Assembly: GCA_002388905.1 (NCBI GenBank)
Contig: DGNJ01000032.1
Coordinates: forward strand, 1-21,916
Direction of reading: 5' to 3'
DNA: 21,916 nt
From: Cellvibrionales bacterium UBA4495
GTDB taxonomy: Bacteria > Pseudomonadota > Gammaproteobacteria > Pseudomonadales > Porticoccaceae
How positions within the stretch are numbered: position 1 is the first letter of the stretch; the number at the start of each line of letters is the position of its first letter. This document shows positions 1 to 7,129 of this stretch, piece by piece. The position numbers and the translations under genes were made by a program. Below the pieces are notes generated by a model. That model made no database searches. It had not been told where the DNA came from and saw only the letters and a list, made by a program, of their open reading frames with translations.

Positions 1-42
1 ATGTCTTAACTTCCTAAGACCCAAGATAATTGTGAATCTTTT

Positions 43-60
43 TTAACGGTTTTATGACAA
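43..60 (-). promoter_or_regulatory. weak Pho-box-like site directed out of the window
   Basis: Read on the minus strand the site is TTGTCAT-AAAA-CCGTTAA. The first half matches the PhoB half-site CTGTCAT at 6 of 7 positions, the A-rich spacer is typical, and the second half matches at only 4 of 7. It lies just beyond the receptor terminator and would serve a gene to the left of the window. This is a single degenerate site and could be chance. Confidence 0.25.
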
Positions 61-74
61 TCCAAAGTAAAGAA

Positions 75-101
75 GTAAAGCCGCCGGAATGACGGCTTTA
101 C
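75..101 (-). terminator. Rho-independent terminator of the TonB receptor gene
   Basis: A perfect 9-bp inverted repeat (GTAAAGCCG / CGGCTTTAC) encloses a 9-nt loop, 17 nt past the receptor stop codon. On the minus strand it is followed by a pyrimidine-rich run (TTCTTTACTTT). The run is not a pure T tract, so termination may be moderate. It marks the end of the lipoprotein-receptor transcript. Confidence 0.7.
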
Positions 102-117
102 CCCGATTGCTGTCAGG

Positions 118-2838
118 CTAGAACTGCCACTTCAATGCCAGACTTGCCTGTAGCCCTACTTCTTCCGTGTAGATTTCCGTGCCATCGCGCTCGATGGTGC
201 GTTCCTCGTCCAGGAGGTTCTGGAGTTTGGCTTTCACGATAATCCGGTCCGTCGGGTAAAAGGAATAGGTGAAATCCAGCGAGTGGAAGGGCTGCTCGAA
301 CGAATCCGGCGCCCCCAGTCGCCCTGCGGTGTACAACCGCTCGCCGAACACGTTGTAGGCCAGCGTGGCAGCGTGCTTGCCATTGTTGGAATCGAAGCCA
401 AGCAACAGATTGACCACGTGGTCCGAAGCACCGGCAACCTCGCGCTTCAGGTTGGTGGGGGAATCCGCCCGGTTGCCCACTGTCAATTCGTGGTCGAGCC
501 AGGTGATGTTGCCGGCCACGAAGAAAGGCGAGAAGCGATCGCCGATAAAGGCAAGGTCCTTGAGCCATTCCACCTCGACACCGAGCATCTCGGCACTCTC
601 GGCATTGATAACCTCCGAAGCCACCTTGGTATCAGTGGCGGCCCGTTCGAAGAATTCGATCGGATCCTCGATCTCCTTGTAGAACAGGCTGAGAGTGAGG
701 TTATCACCGTTGGCAAAAAACCACTCGGAACGAATGTCGTAGTTGGTGACATTGGACGGCACCACGTCGGGGTTACCGAATACCAGCGCATCCGTCAGGG
801 GATCGAGATAGCTGGTATCGGCAATTTCCCGGAGGTCGGGCCGAACCACCGTCTCGCTGTAAGCGAAACGCAACTGGTAGGTTTCCGCCAGGAAACCGTC
901 GCGCATGTAAATCAACGAGGCTGCCGGATAAATGTCGTCATCCGTAAAGACAGCGTCCCGCAGCTCGTCCACGTCCATGGGTATTTGCCCTACAGTACCG
1001 TCGGTGTTGAAGACAAGCGGATTCCAGGGCAGGCCGACCTGGATATATTCCTCGTAACGGCCGCCAGCAATCAGGCGCCACTGGTCGCGCCAGGTCACGT
1101 CCGCCTGCAGGAACACCGACTCGTTGGTGGTTGCGGCAATATAGCTCCGGGAACTGGCCCGGGCGTTGTCGAGGGAAAAACTGAAATCGTCGTTGGCGAT
1201 GTTGTCGTCGCTAAAAACCTGGCCCAGGTCCTGACCGAGGATTGCCAGCGCGTCCGGGTCGGTACTGCCCAGCCGCAGGTCCGTTTGCCGGTAGGTGCGG
1301 GTCTTTTGGACGTAATCCCAACCACCGGACAATTCCATTTCGAAGTTGCCCGCGCTGTAGGGCCACTTCAACTGCCAGCCCTCGCTCTCCACATCATCTT
1401 CCAGGTCGGTAAACCGGTAGTTGGCCATCGAATCGGAAAGCTGGAGCCGGGAAGACACCACATCGGTGGTTCCCGGGACGGTGATCGTCTGGGCGCGCAC
1501 GGTGGTTTCGCTGGGAATATCAGTGGTCGCCTCCGAGTCGGAGAAATACCAGTCGAACTGCAACTGGTCCAGGAACGGCAGTTTCTCGTCCACCCATTCC
1601 AGGCCCAGGGTTTCCCGGGTTTCCGGTCCCCATACATGGCTGCCCTTGATCTGGTTGACGGTCATCTCCCGCTCTTCCCAGCGGATATCGTAATCCCGGA
1701 AGCCCAGGCCGCTGGAAACCGTGCGGTTGGTGTTATGGAAATTCTCGATCGCGACTTCATCGTCAGTGTTGCGAAGAAACAGGCTGGTGGTGTTGATTTC
1801 CTGTTCGCCATTTAACCGCAGGCCCAGGGCGAGGTTGCCGGTAATGTCGATGGAGCGGGTCGATTCCGTTTCCACCGCTACCAGTTCCTGGGGGTCGTTG
1901 AACCTTCGGGTGGTGATCTCCTGGGTTTCGAATTCCTGGTCGTAGGCGGCGCCGGCGAGGAAACCGAACTCGATTCCGTTATCGAAATAGAAACGGTTAC
2001 CGATATTCACTTCGCCACTGATATTCTCGCCAACGTCTTCGTCGTCGATGGAAATATCCCGGTAGAGGGATTGCGCCAGGCCCTGATTGATTTCCTGGGC
2101 CTGGGCCAGGGTGGCACTGCCGTCCTGGCGACGGAGGAAATTGAGGATATTGAGCGTGCTGATATCGCCCTGATACTGCTGGAATGCACCGGCAATGGCG
2201 TCGGGAAATTCTCGAGTGCCATCGTCCTTGCCCATCCAGTCATCATCTCCGCCATTGTATGTCAGGCCACTGCCGGAGGTGTCGGCATTATAGTTAGTGC
2301 CGATTTCGGCATTGAACACAAACTCTTCCGGGATACCCTTGGTGCGTATATTGACATTACCACCGCCGAAGGAGGCGGGCATATCGGCGGTATAGGTTTT
2401 CTGGACCGACAGGGTATCGATAATGCTGGTGGGGAAAATATCCAGGGGCAGGACACTGCGGGTGAGGTCCGGGCTGGGCACCACCGCCTTGTTCAGCAGG
2501 GTGCTGGAATAGCGCTCGCCGAGCCCGCGCACGTAGATGAATTTATCGTCCACCAGCGTGACACCCGGTACCCGGCGCAACGCCTTGGCTACCGTGGAAT
2601 CGCCGATACGACCGATCATTTCCGACGTCAGCAGGTCGGTGGCGGCGTCCGATTCGATCCGCTCCATGAGGACATCCTCGGCGGCCGTGCGCAGGCGGGA
2701 AAAAACGACTACCTCTTCAATCTGGGACTGTCCGGATTGCTCATTGGACTCACTCTGTTCCTGAGCCGAAAGCTGCCCGGCCATCCCCAGCGAGGCAGCA
2801 GCCACCGCCAGTGTCAATAGTTTTTTGTCGCTAGTCAT
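118..2838 (-). CDS. TonB-dependent outer-membrane receptor
   Basis: This is a ligand-gated outer-membrane beta-barrel energised by TonB-ExbB-ExbD. The start is set at the ATG at 2838 because GAAAAGG lies 9 nt upstream (2848-2854). An in-frame TTG at 2856 and an ATG at 2844 are poorly placed relative to that site. The product is 906 aa with a Sec signal peptide (residues 1-25, cleavage near LSA-QEQ), a probable TonB box (EEVVVFS, 41-47) and a plug domain with the typical RRVPGV and YVRGLGERYSS segments. The C-terminal barrel ends in Phe (KWQF), as expected for BamA-inserted barrels. The substrate cannot be read from the sequence. It lies 124 nt downstream of the beta-helix lipoprotein gene on the same strand, with only a hairpin between, so co-transcription is likely. 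Placement beside a Pho-box promoter suggests, but does not prove, uptake of a phosphorus compound or a metal cofactor. Confidence 0.93.
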   Translation of the reverse strand: MTSDKKLLTLAVAAASLGMAGQLSAQEQSESNEQSGQSQIEEVVVFSRLRTAAEDVLMERIESDAATDLLTSEMIGRIGDSTVAKALRRVPGVTLVDDKFIYVRGLGERYSSTLLNKAVVPSPDLTRSVLPLDIFPTSIIDTLSVQKTYTADMPASFGGGNVNIRTKGIPEEFVFNAEIGTNYNADTSGSGLTYNGGDDDWMGKDDGTREFPDAIAGAFQQYQGDISTLNILNFLRRQDGSATLAQAQEINQGLAQSLYRDISIDDEDVGENISGEVNIGNRFYFDNGIEFGFLAGAAYDQEFETQEITTRRFNDPQELVAVETESTRSIDITGNLALGLRLNGEQEINTTSLFLRNTDDEVAIENFHNTNRTVSSGLGFRDYDIRWEEREMTVNQIKGSHVWGPETRETLGLEWVDEKLPFLDQLQFDWYFSDSEATTDIPSETTVRAQTITVPGTTDVVSSRLQLSDSMANYRFTDLEDDVESEGWQLKWPYSAGNFEMELSGGWDYVQKTRTYRQTDLRLGSTDPDALAILGQDLGQVFSDDNIANDDFSFSLDNARASSRSYIAATTNESVFLQADVTWRDQWRLIAGGRYEEYIQVGLPWNPLVFNTDGTVGQIPMDVDELRDAVFTDDDIYPAASLIYMRDGFLAETYQLRFAYSETVVRPDLREIADTSYLDPLTDALVFGNPDVVPSNVTNYDIRSEWFFANGDNLTLSLFYKEIEDPIEFFERAATDTKVASEVINAESAEMLGVEVEWLKDLAFIGDRFSPFFVAGNITWLDHELTVGNRADSPTNLKREVAGASDHVVNLLLGFDSNNGKHAATLAYNVFGERLYTAGRLGAPDSFEQPFHSLDFTYSFYPTDRIIVKAKLQNLLDEERTIERDGTEIYTEEVGLQASLALKWQF

Positions 2839-2847
2839 CTGCATCAA

Positions 2848-2854
2848 CCTTTTC
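2848..2854 (-). promoter_or_regulatory. ribosome binding site deciding the receptor start
   Basis: GAAAAGG on the minus strand lies 9 nt before the ATG at 2838. It overlaps the alternative TTG codon at 2856-2854, which argues against the longer reading frame. Confidence 0.6.
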
Positions 2855-2911
2855 AATCAGTGAAACGCAAGTTCAGTGGCAGCAGCGGCATGCCCTTGCC
2901 ACGCGAATTGA

Positions 2912-2933
2912 AAGGGCGCCGAGAGGCGCCCTT
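2912..2933 (-). terminator. intercistronic hairpin between lipoprotein and receptor genes
   Basis: A perfect 9-bp stem (AAGGGCGCC / GGCGCCCTT) carries a 4-nt loop, 29 nt past the lipoprotein stop. On the minus strand only three T residues follow before the sequence becomes mixed (TTTCAATTCG). It is therefore more likely a partial terminator or a 3'-end-protecting hairpin that sets the lipoprotein:receptor ratio than a full stop. No separate promoter for the receptor was recognised. Confidence 0.55.
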
Positions 2934-2962
2934 CCCTGGCAGTTCCATTTGCCGCGCTGTCC

Positions 2963-4636
2963 TTATTCGAACCAGAGCGCCTGGCCACGGTTGTTCGGGT
3001 CGAGGCCGTAGGTCCAGCCCTGGGTCCAGTCCTGGCTGTCGATCAGGCCACCGATGTAGCTACGTCCATCGTTGGGCGTAAAAGTGACGGCTGCGCTATC
3101 CACGACCATGTCACCCACAGGCAGAGCGAAGTAGTTGTCCAGAATTTCCAGGGCGGGGTTGGAAGCGATGGTGGGATCCTCGCCCGCCTCGGCAGTCTGG
3201 TAAACCGCGTTCTCGTTGGAAGATCCGATACCGCGCAGCCAGTCTTCCGTGGAAGAACCCTCCAGATCGCCCGCTGTCAGGTCCTGACAGGCGATAACGG
3301 ATTTGGTGAAGGACCATTCGCCGTCCAGGGCGGCCTGCTCGCCGGCGTCCTCGATGCGAACGCAGTAGTTACCTTCCGGATCGGCGGCCACGCCGTCGCC
3401 CTGGTAGGCGGTGGTGATCACCGCGTTCTCAATGGTGGGGAAATGGGCCTCGCGGATGCGCAGGCCGGCACCGGGATCATGGGTAGCGGTGTCAGCACCG
3501 TTGGGGCTGATAATGCAGGTCAGGTTACGCAGGGTGGCGCGGCTGTTGAGGCCCCGGTCGATGAAGTCCTGACGGGTTGCCTCATCCAGGTCGTCGTGAC
3601 TGCCGATACCATCGGATTCCACACAGTGATTGCCATCGGTTTCGGACTGAATCACCAGCGCCGTGTCCACGGTGCCGCGATAACCTTCATCGATATCAAT
3701 GGAATCGTCGCGCACGTAGAGCGCCAGGAAGTTGCTGATGTTCACTGCGCCGCCGAACATCTCGATACCGTCGTCGAAGGTACTGTAGACCTGCAGGTGA
3801 TCGACCGTGGTACCGGACCCCACACCACTAAAGGTAATACCGTTCAACTCGTCGCCATTATCCACCTGAGCGCCGGTGTGCTTGACGATGAAATACTGGA
3901 GAGTACCGGAGCTGTCGGCGTTGTTGTCACCACCGTAGTTGTTGATCGCGTCACCTTCGGACCCTTCCGAGGGCACGTGGCACTCGCCGTCCAGGGCCAG
4001 ATCGCCGCCGTCGACGCTGCCAGTGTAGGAGCATTTGTTGGTAACACCAAAGCCGTTGATCACCATGCCGCCCCACTGGCTGACATCCTCGGGACCGACA
4101 TTGCCTTCGATGTCGCTCACGGAAGTGATGGTAATGGGGTTGCTGGCTGTACCCACCGCCTGGATTTGCGAACCGCGGTTGATCACCATGAAATCGGAGT
4201 TGGTCTGGAAGGCCAGGGTGGCGCCCGCCTCGATGGTAATGGTGGGGCCATCGCCGCCCTGGGTGATGCCCATATCGGCCAGTTCGGCGTCGCTGTCGCC
4301 ATTGGCGCCGACGAATAGGCTGGCCTGAAACACGTGTGCACCGTCGTTGGGCAGGTCATCGAAGGTAACGTCGGTCATCAACTCGTTACCCACATCGACA
4401 AAGCTGGAGCCGTAAACACAGTTATCGTCGACAACGGAGCCCTGGAAGGTCTGGCCGTCTTCTGTGTAGGAAGCACAGGGATTGCTGCCAGTGTTGTCGC
4501 CGGAAGTGGTCGTGGTGTTGTTGGAATCCTGCACGTTGGTGCTGGGCGCGATTTCCACGTCGCCGCCACCGCCGTTGCAGGCCGCCAACAGGGCGGACAT
4601 CACCGACAGAGTGAGCAAATTTCTTTTCATGGACAT
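2963..4636 (-). CDS. secreted beta-helix-type lipoprotein paired with the TonB receptor
   Basis: This 557-aa protein has a lipoprotein signal peptide with lipobox LLAAC (lipidated Cys20), followed by an NGGGG linker. Residue +2 is Asn rather than Asp, so it should go to the outer membrane or surface. The body (about 75-545) resembles right-handed parallel beta-helix proteins seen beside TonB receptors in Proteobacteria and Bacteroidetes. Recognisable segments are QWGGMVING (188-196), SGTLQYFIVKHTG (243-255), the GITFSGVGSGTTVDHLQV stretch (266-283) and DDGIEMFGG (288-296). It is Asp/Asn-rich and probably calcium-binding. Eight further cysteines could form four disulfides. No catalytic motif was recognised. 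The start at 4636 has GGAG 10 nt upstream; the open frame extends to 4810 but through promoter-like DNA. A Pho-box array precedes it and the TonB receptor follows. Surface ligand binding or enzymatic release of the receptor's substrate are possible roles. Confidence 0.82.
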   Translation of the reverse strand: MSMKRNLLTLSVMSALLAACNGGGGDVEIAPSTNVQDSNNTTTTSGDNTGSNPCASYTEDGQTFQGSVVDDNCVYGSSFVDVGNELMTDVTFDDLPNDGAHVFQASLFVGANGDSDAELADMGITQGGDGPTITIEAGATLAFQTNSDFMVINRGSQIQAVGTASNPITITSVSDIEGNVGPEDVSQWGGMVINGFGVTNKCSYTGSVDGGDLALDGECHVPSEGSEGDAINNYGGDNNADSSGTLQYFIVKHTGAQVDNGDELNGITFSGVGSGTTVDHLQVYSTFDDGIEMFGGAVNISNFLALYVRDDSIDIDEGYRGTVDTALVIQSETDGNHCVESDGIGSHDDLDEATRQDFIDRGLNSRATLRNLTCIISPNGADTATHDPGAGLRIREAHFPTIENAVITTAYQGDGVAADPEGNYCVRIEDAGEQAALDGEWSFTKSVIACQDLTAGDLEGSSTEDWLRGIGSSNENAVYQTAEAGEDPTIASNPALEILDNYFALPVGDMVVDSAAVTFTPNDGRSYIGGLIDSQDWTQGWTYGLDPNNRGQALWFE

Positions 4637-4744
4637 AACTGGAAAACTCCAAGTTTTGAGTGGGTTTAGAAACAAATTCATAACATGCGCCATGGCGGCG
4701 CCCAGGTTCTGCCAACGGGACCGGACCGGGCAGATCCTCCCAGG

Positions 4745-4821
4745 GGGCAAGTCAAAGGTAAGGGTTGAGTGTGACGATGCAGTGACCGTTATTTGAATTT
4801 TTAGTGTCAAAAAAATGACAG
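4745..4821 (-). promoter_or_regulatory. tandem Pho-box array upstream of the lipoprotein-receptor genes
   Basis: The minus strand carries an 11-nt-phased series of half-sites. Box A (4804-4821) reads CTGTCAT-TTTT-TTGACAC and matches the PhoB consensus at 12 of 14 half-site positions. Box B (4771-4788) reads CGGTCAC-TGCA-TCGTCAC and matches at 11 of 14. Box B starts exactly 33 nt (three 11-nt units) after box A, and another TTGACTT falls in the same phase at 4755-4749. A candidate -10, AATAAC (4788-4793), lies 10 nt after box A. A poorer one, TACCTT (4755-4760), lies 10 nt after box B. The array begins only 31 nt past the gspB stop with no terminator between, so T2SS read-through could also feed these genes. 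Confidence 0.65.
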
Positions 4822-4852
4822 CCGGGCGAGTGCGGGGGAGCGTGTGGCGCTG

Positions 4853-5452
4853 TTATCGAATACGGATGGCGCGCTCGCCATCGCCCTGCGCCAGCACGAC
4901 AATGCCTTCTCCGAAAACCTTCACCTGAATGCCCTTGTGTTCCAGATCCGCTGCGGAATAGACGATACCGTCAACGAACAGACGACTGCTCCGGGGATTG
5001 TCCTCGTTGTAGATGTAGCCGGTGACATTGATTGACCCGAGCTCCAGGGGGTCGTCAACCGCGGGCGCCGGTGTGCGTTGGCCCCCGGTTGTCGGACCGC
5101 GGCCGGGCACTGCCACGGCGCCCGAAGCGCCGGCGCTGGGCGTCTTTTTTCCTGTCTCCCGCTGACCGGTTTCCACCATCTCGCCGGCTTGATCCCGGGT
5201 TTTTGGGGGGGCCGGTATCGCTGGTGCCGGCAATGCCGGGCTGTCGATCGGCAAGAGCATTCGATAACCGCCAAACGCCGACACAATCAGGGCCAGCAGC
5301 AGCAAAATCCCCAGGGGGCTTGGCTTTATTACCTTCTGCGGCGGTTGATCGACCGTCCCGGCCGAATCACGAGTGGCCCGCAACCGCTCGGGCATCTCTC
5401 GCCCATGCCGGCGCGATTCCGCTTTCTCGAGTGCCCTTAGCAAATAAGACAT
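4853..5452 (-). CDS. gspB: type II secretion assembly protein GspB
   Basis: This 199-aa inner-membrane protein works with GspA to place the secretin in the outer membrane across peptidoglycan. The N-terminal motif MSYLLRALEKAESRR resembles the conserved cytoplasmic start of GspB/ExeB proteins. One transmembrane helix (about 46-66) follows, then a Pro/Ala/Gly-rich periplasmic linker (70-135). The C-terminal T2SSB domain (about 136-197) includes INVTGYIYNEDNPRSSRLFVDG-type features. It starts 7 nt after the gspA stop, with GGAAGG about 11 nt upstream of its ATG. It is the last gene of the T2SS operon. No terminator separates it from the Pho-box array that follows. Confidence 0.88.
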   Translation of the reverse strand: MSYLLRALEKAESRRHGREMPERLRATRDSAGTVDQPPQKVIKPSPLGILLLLALIVSAFGGYRMLLPIDSPALPAPAIPAPPKTRDQAGEMVETGQRETGKKTPSAGASGAVAVPGRGPTTGGQRTPAPAVDDPLELGSINVTGYIYNEDNPRSSRLFVDGIVYSAADLEHKGIQVKVFGEGIVVLAQGDGERAIRIR

Positions 5453-5459
5453 ACCGGTG

Positions 5460-7109
5460 CTACCTTCCCGCCAGCGACGACAGCTTGCTGCCGTTGCCTG
5501 CCAGCATCATCAGTGTCTTGGGGCCGACAATGCCGTCGACGGCAAGGCCGGCATCACCCTGGAACTCCCTGACGATCCCGGCCAGGTGGCCGTTGTAGAT
5601 TCCGCCGGTAACCAGTGCGCCTTCCACATAACCCAGCGACCTGAGACTCTGCAATAGATAGTCGACTACCGCGCGGTTGCCGGTGCCGACATAGAGCGGC
5701 GCGCTGTACCCCGCCGGAGGTTGCCACAACAACGTCCCTTCGCCGCGCCACCGGGATTCGAATTCGGCGCGGTCGACAGTCCGTGTCCCGGCGCTGTTGG
5801 TCAATCGATAACCGCCGTCTTCCGACGAAAACACATAATAATCGAAGCCGTCGGTGCCGTCCGCCAGCGGCACCAGCGCCGGTCGTGCCAGTGCTTCGAG
5901 AAAATCGGCGCTTAGCCCCTGGAACTCCTCGCAGGCAAAACCCGTGCGACGGGCAATCCCACAAAGCTGCTCGATAGTGCCCGCCGCGGCGCCGATGTGG
6001 TATTTATCGAGAAACAGGGAGAAGACACTGGTCGTCGATTGGGCCGTTTCACGCTGATCCGGCCCGCTCGGTGCCGCCGGCGATGGAGCATCCGCTCTCC
6101 CGGGTTTTAGCGCCAACTGATTTCCCCCGGTCTTCGTCTTGGCGGGAGCAGGCTCCAGGGCAATGGCTTCAGACACGGAGCGAACATTCCAGTCGGCCTT
6201 TGGCAAAAATACCAGGCCGGCCACCATCGCCAGCAAAGTGGCCGCGACCGCCCCGATAAACCCCGATCGAACCCTGTCCATGCCGGCCGGTATGGCCTGC
6301 TTTGGCCCCAACACTTCCCGGGCGGCGCGTCGGACGAGAAGCCGGTTCACCACGGGCCGTTCCAGGGCGTAAGCGGCAATGAGGCTGCGCTCGGCAATCA
6401 GGTTGATCACCCGGGGAATGCCCCCGCTTATGCTGTGCAATTGTGCGGCGGCGGAAGCAGTGAACAGTGCCCGGTCCAGGCCCGCCACCCTCAGCCTGTG
6501 TTGCAGGTACCCCGCGACTTCCCCCCTGGGCAATACGTCCAGATGACAACGGGCTATAACTCTCTGGTTCAACTGACGCAGGGCCGGCAGATGAAGGGTG
6601 TCCAGCAATTCGGGCTGGCCCACCAGGAGGATATGAAGCAGTTTGCGTTCGTTGGTTTCCAGATTGGTGAGCAGTCTGAGGGATTCAAGCACATCGGAAC
6701 TCAGGTTTTGCGCTTCCTCGATGACCACGAGGGTACGCTGTCCGTCCCCGTGGGCCTGCAGCAGGTTTTCGTAAAGGGCCGCCACCAGGCCCTGGATATC
6801 GTCCGGGGCGCCCTGGTAATCGACATCCAGTTCCCGGCACAGGGATACCAGAATGCCGGCACTGTCGAGCTTGGTATTGAGGAGATAACCCAGGCGGACA
6901 CTGTCCGGCAGATCGTCCATCAGAAGTCGGCACAGCGTCGTCTTGCCCGTGCCCACCTCCCCGGTCAGCAGCATGAAACCGCCCTCCCGGTCCAGACCGT
7001 AACGCAGGTGGGCCAGGGCTTCCTCGTGACTCCGGCTGAAATAGAGGAAGTCCGGATTCGGAGAAATCAGGAACGGATACTGGCTCAGCGAAAAATAGTG
7101 GAGATACAT
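5460..7109 (-). CDS. gspA: type II secretion ATPase GspA/ExeA with peptidoglycan-binding domain
   Basis: This 549-aa protein starts MYLHYFSLSQYPF, the usual ExeA/GspA opening. A cytoplasmic AAA ATPase domain carries Walker A GEVGTGKT (50-57) and Walker B TLVVIEEAQ (126-134). A transmembrane helix (about 283-303) leads to a periplasmic part. Residues about 359-466 resemble the degenerate C39-peptidase-like domain of ExeA proteins, with no convincing catalytic Cys/His pair. The C-terminus (477-537, VDGIVGPKTLMML) is a PG_binding_1 domain. With GspB it is thought to use ATP and peptidoglycan binding to let the GspD multimer assemble. It starts 20 nt after the gspD stop with AGGA just before the ATG. 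Confidence 0.93.
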   Translation of the reverse strand: MYLHYFSLSQYPFLISPNPDFLYFSRSHEEALAHLRYGLDREGGFMLLTGEVGTGKTTLCRLLMDDLPDSVRLGYLLNTKLDSAGILVSLCRELDVDYQGAPDDIQGLVAALYENLLQAHGDGQRTLVVIEEAQNLSSDVLESLRLLTNLETNERKLLHILLVGQPELLDTLHLPALRQLNQRVIARCHLDVLPRGEVAGYLQHRLRVAGLDRALFTASAAAQLHSISGGIPRVINLIAERSLIAAYALERPVVNRLLVRRAAREVLGPKQAIPAGMDRVRSGFIGAVAATLLAMVAGLVFLPKADWNVRSVSEAIALEPAPAKTKTGGNQLALKPGRADAPSPAAPSGPDQRETAQSTTSVFSLFLDKYHIGAAAGTIEQLCGIARRTGFACEEFQGLSADFLEALARPALVPLADGTDGFDYYVFSSEDGGYRLTNSAGTRTVDRAEFESRWRGEGTLLWQPPAGYSAPLYVGTGNRAVVDYLLQSLRSLGYVEGALVTGGIYNGHLAGIVREFQGDAGLAVDGIVGPKTLMMLAGNGSKLSSLAGR

Positions 7110-7129
7110 GGTTCCTGTTGGAGGCTCAC

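Noticed and set aside
283..1815. Long open frame antisense to the TonB receptor
   Set aside because: It is a shadow of high-GC codon usage on the opposite strand. It has no ribosome site and no recognisable domain, while the receptor frame has full family support.
4683..4700. Palindromic GCGCCATGGCG sequence in the lipoprotein leader
   Set aside because: It is a short GC-rich palindrome without a T tract or a known operator match, and is expected by chance at this base composition.
4637..4810. N-terminal extension of the beta-helix lipoprotein to 4810
   Set aside because: It would bury the lipoprotein signal peptide 58 residues in and would overlap the Pho-box array. ATG 4636 has its own GGAG.
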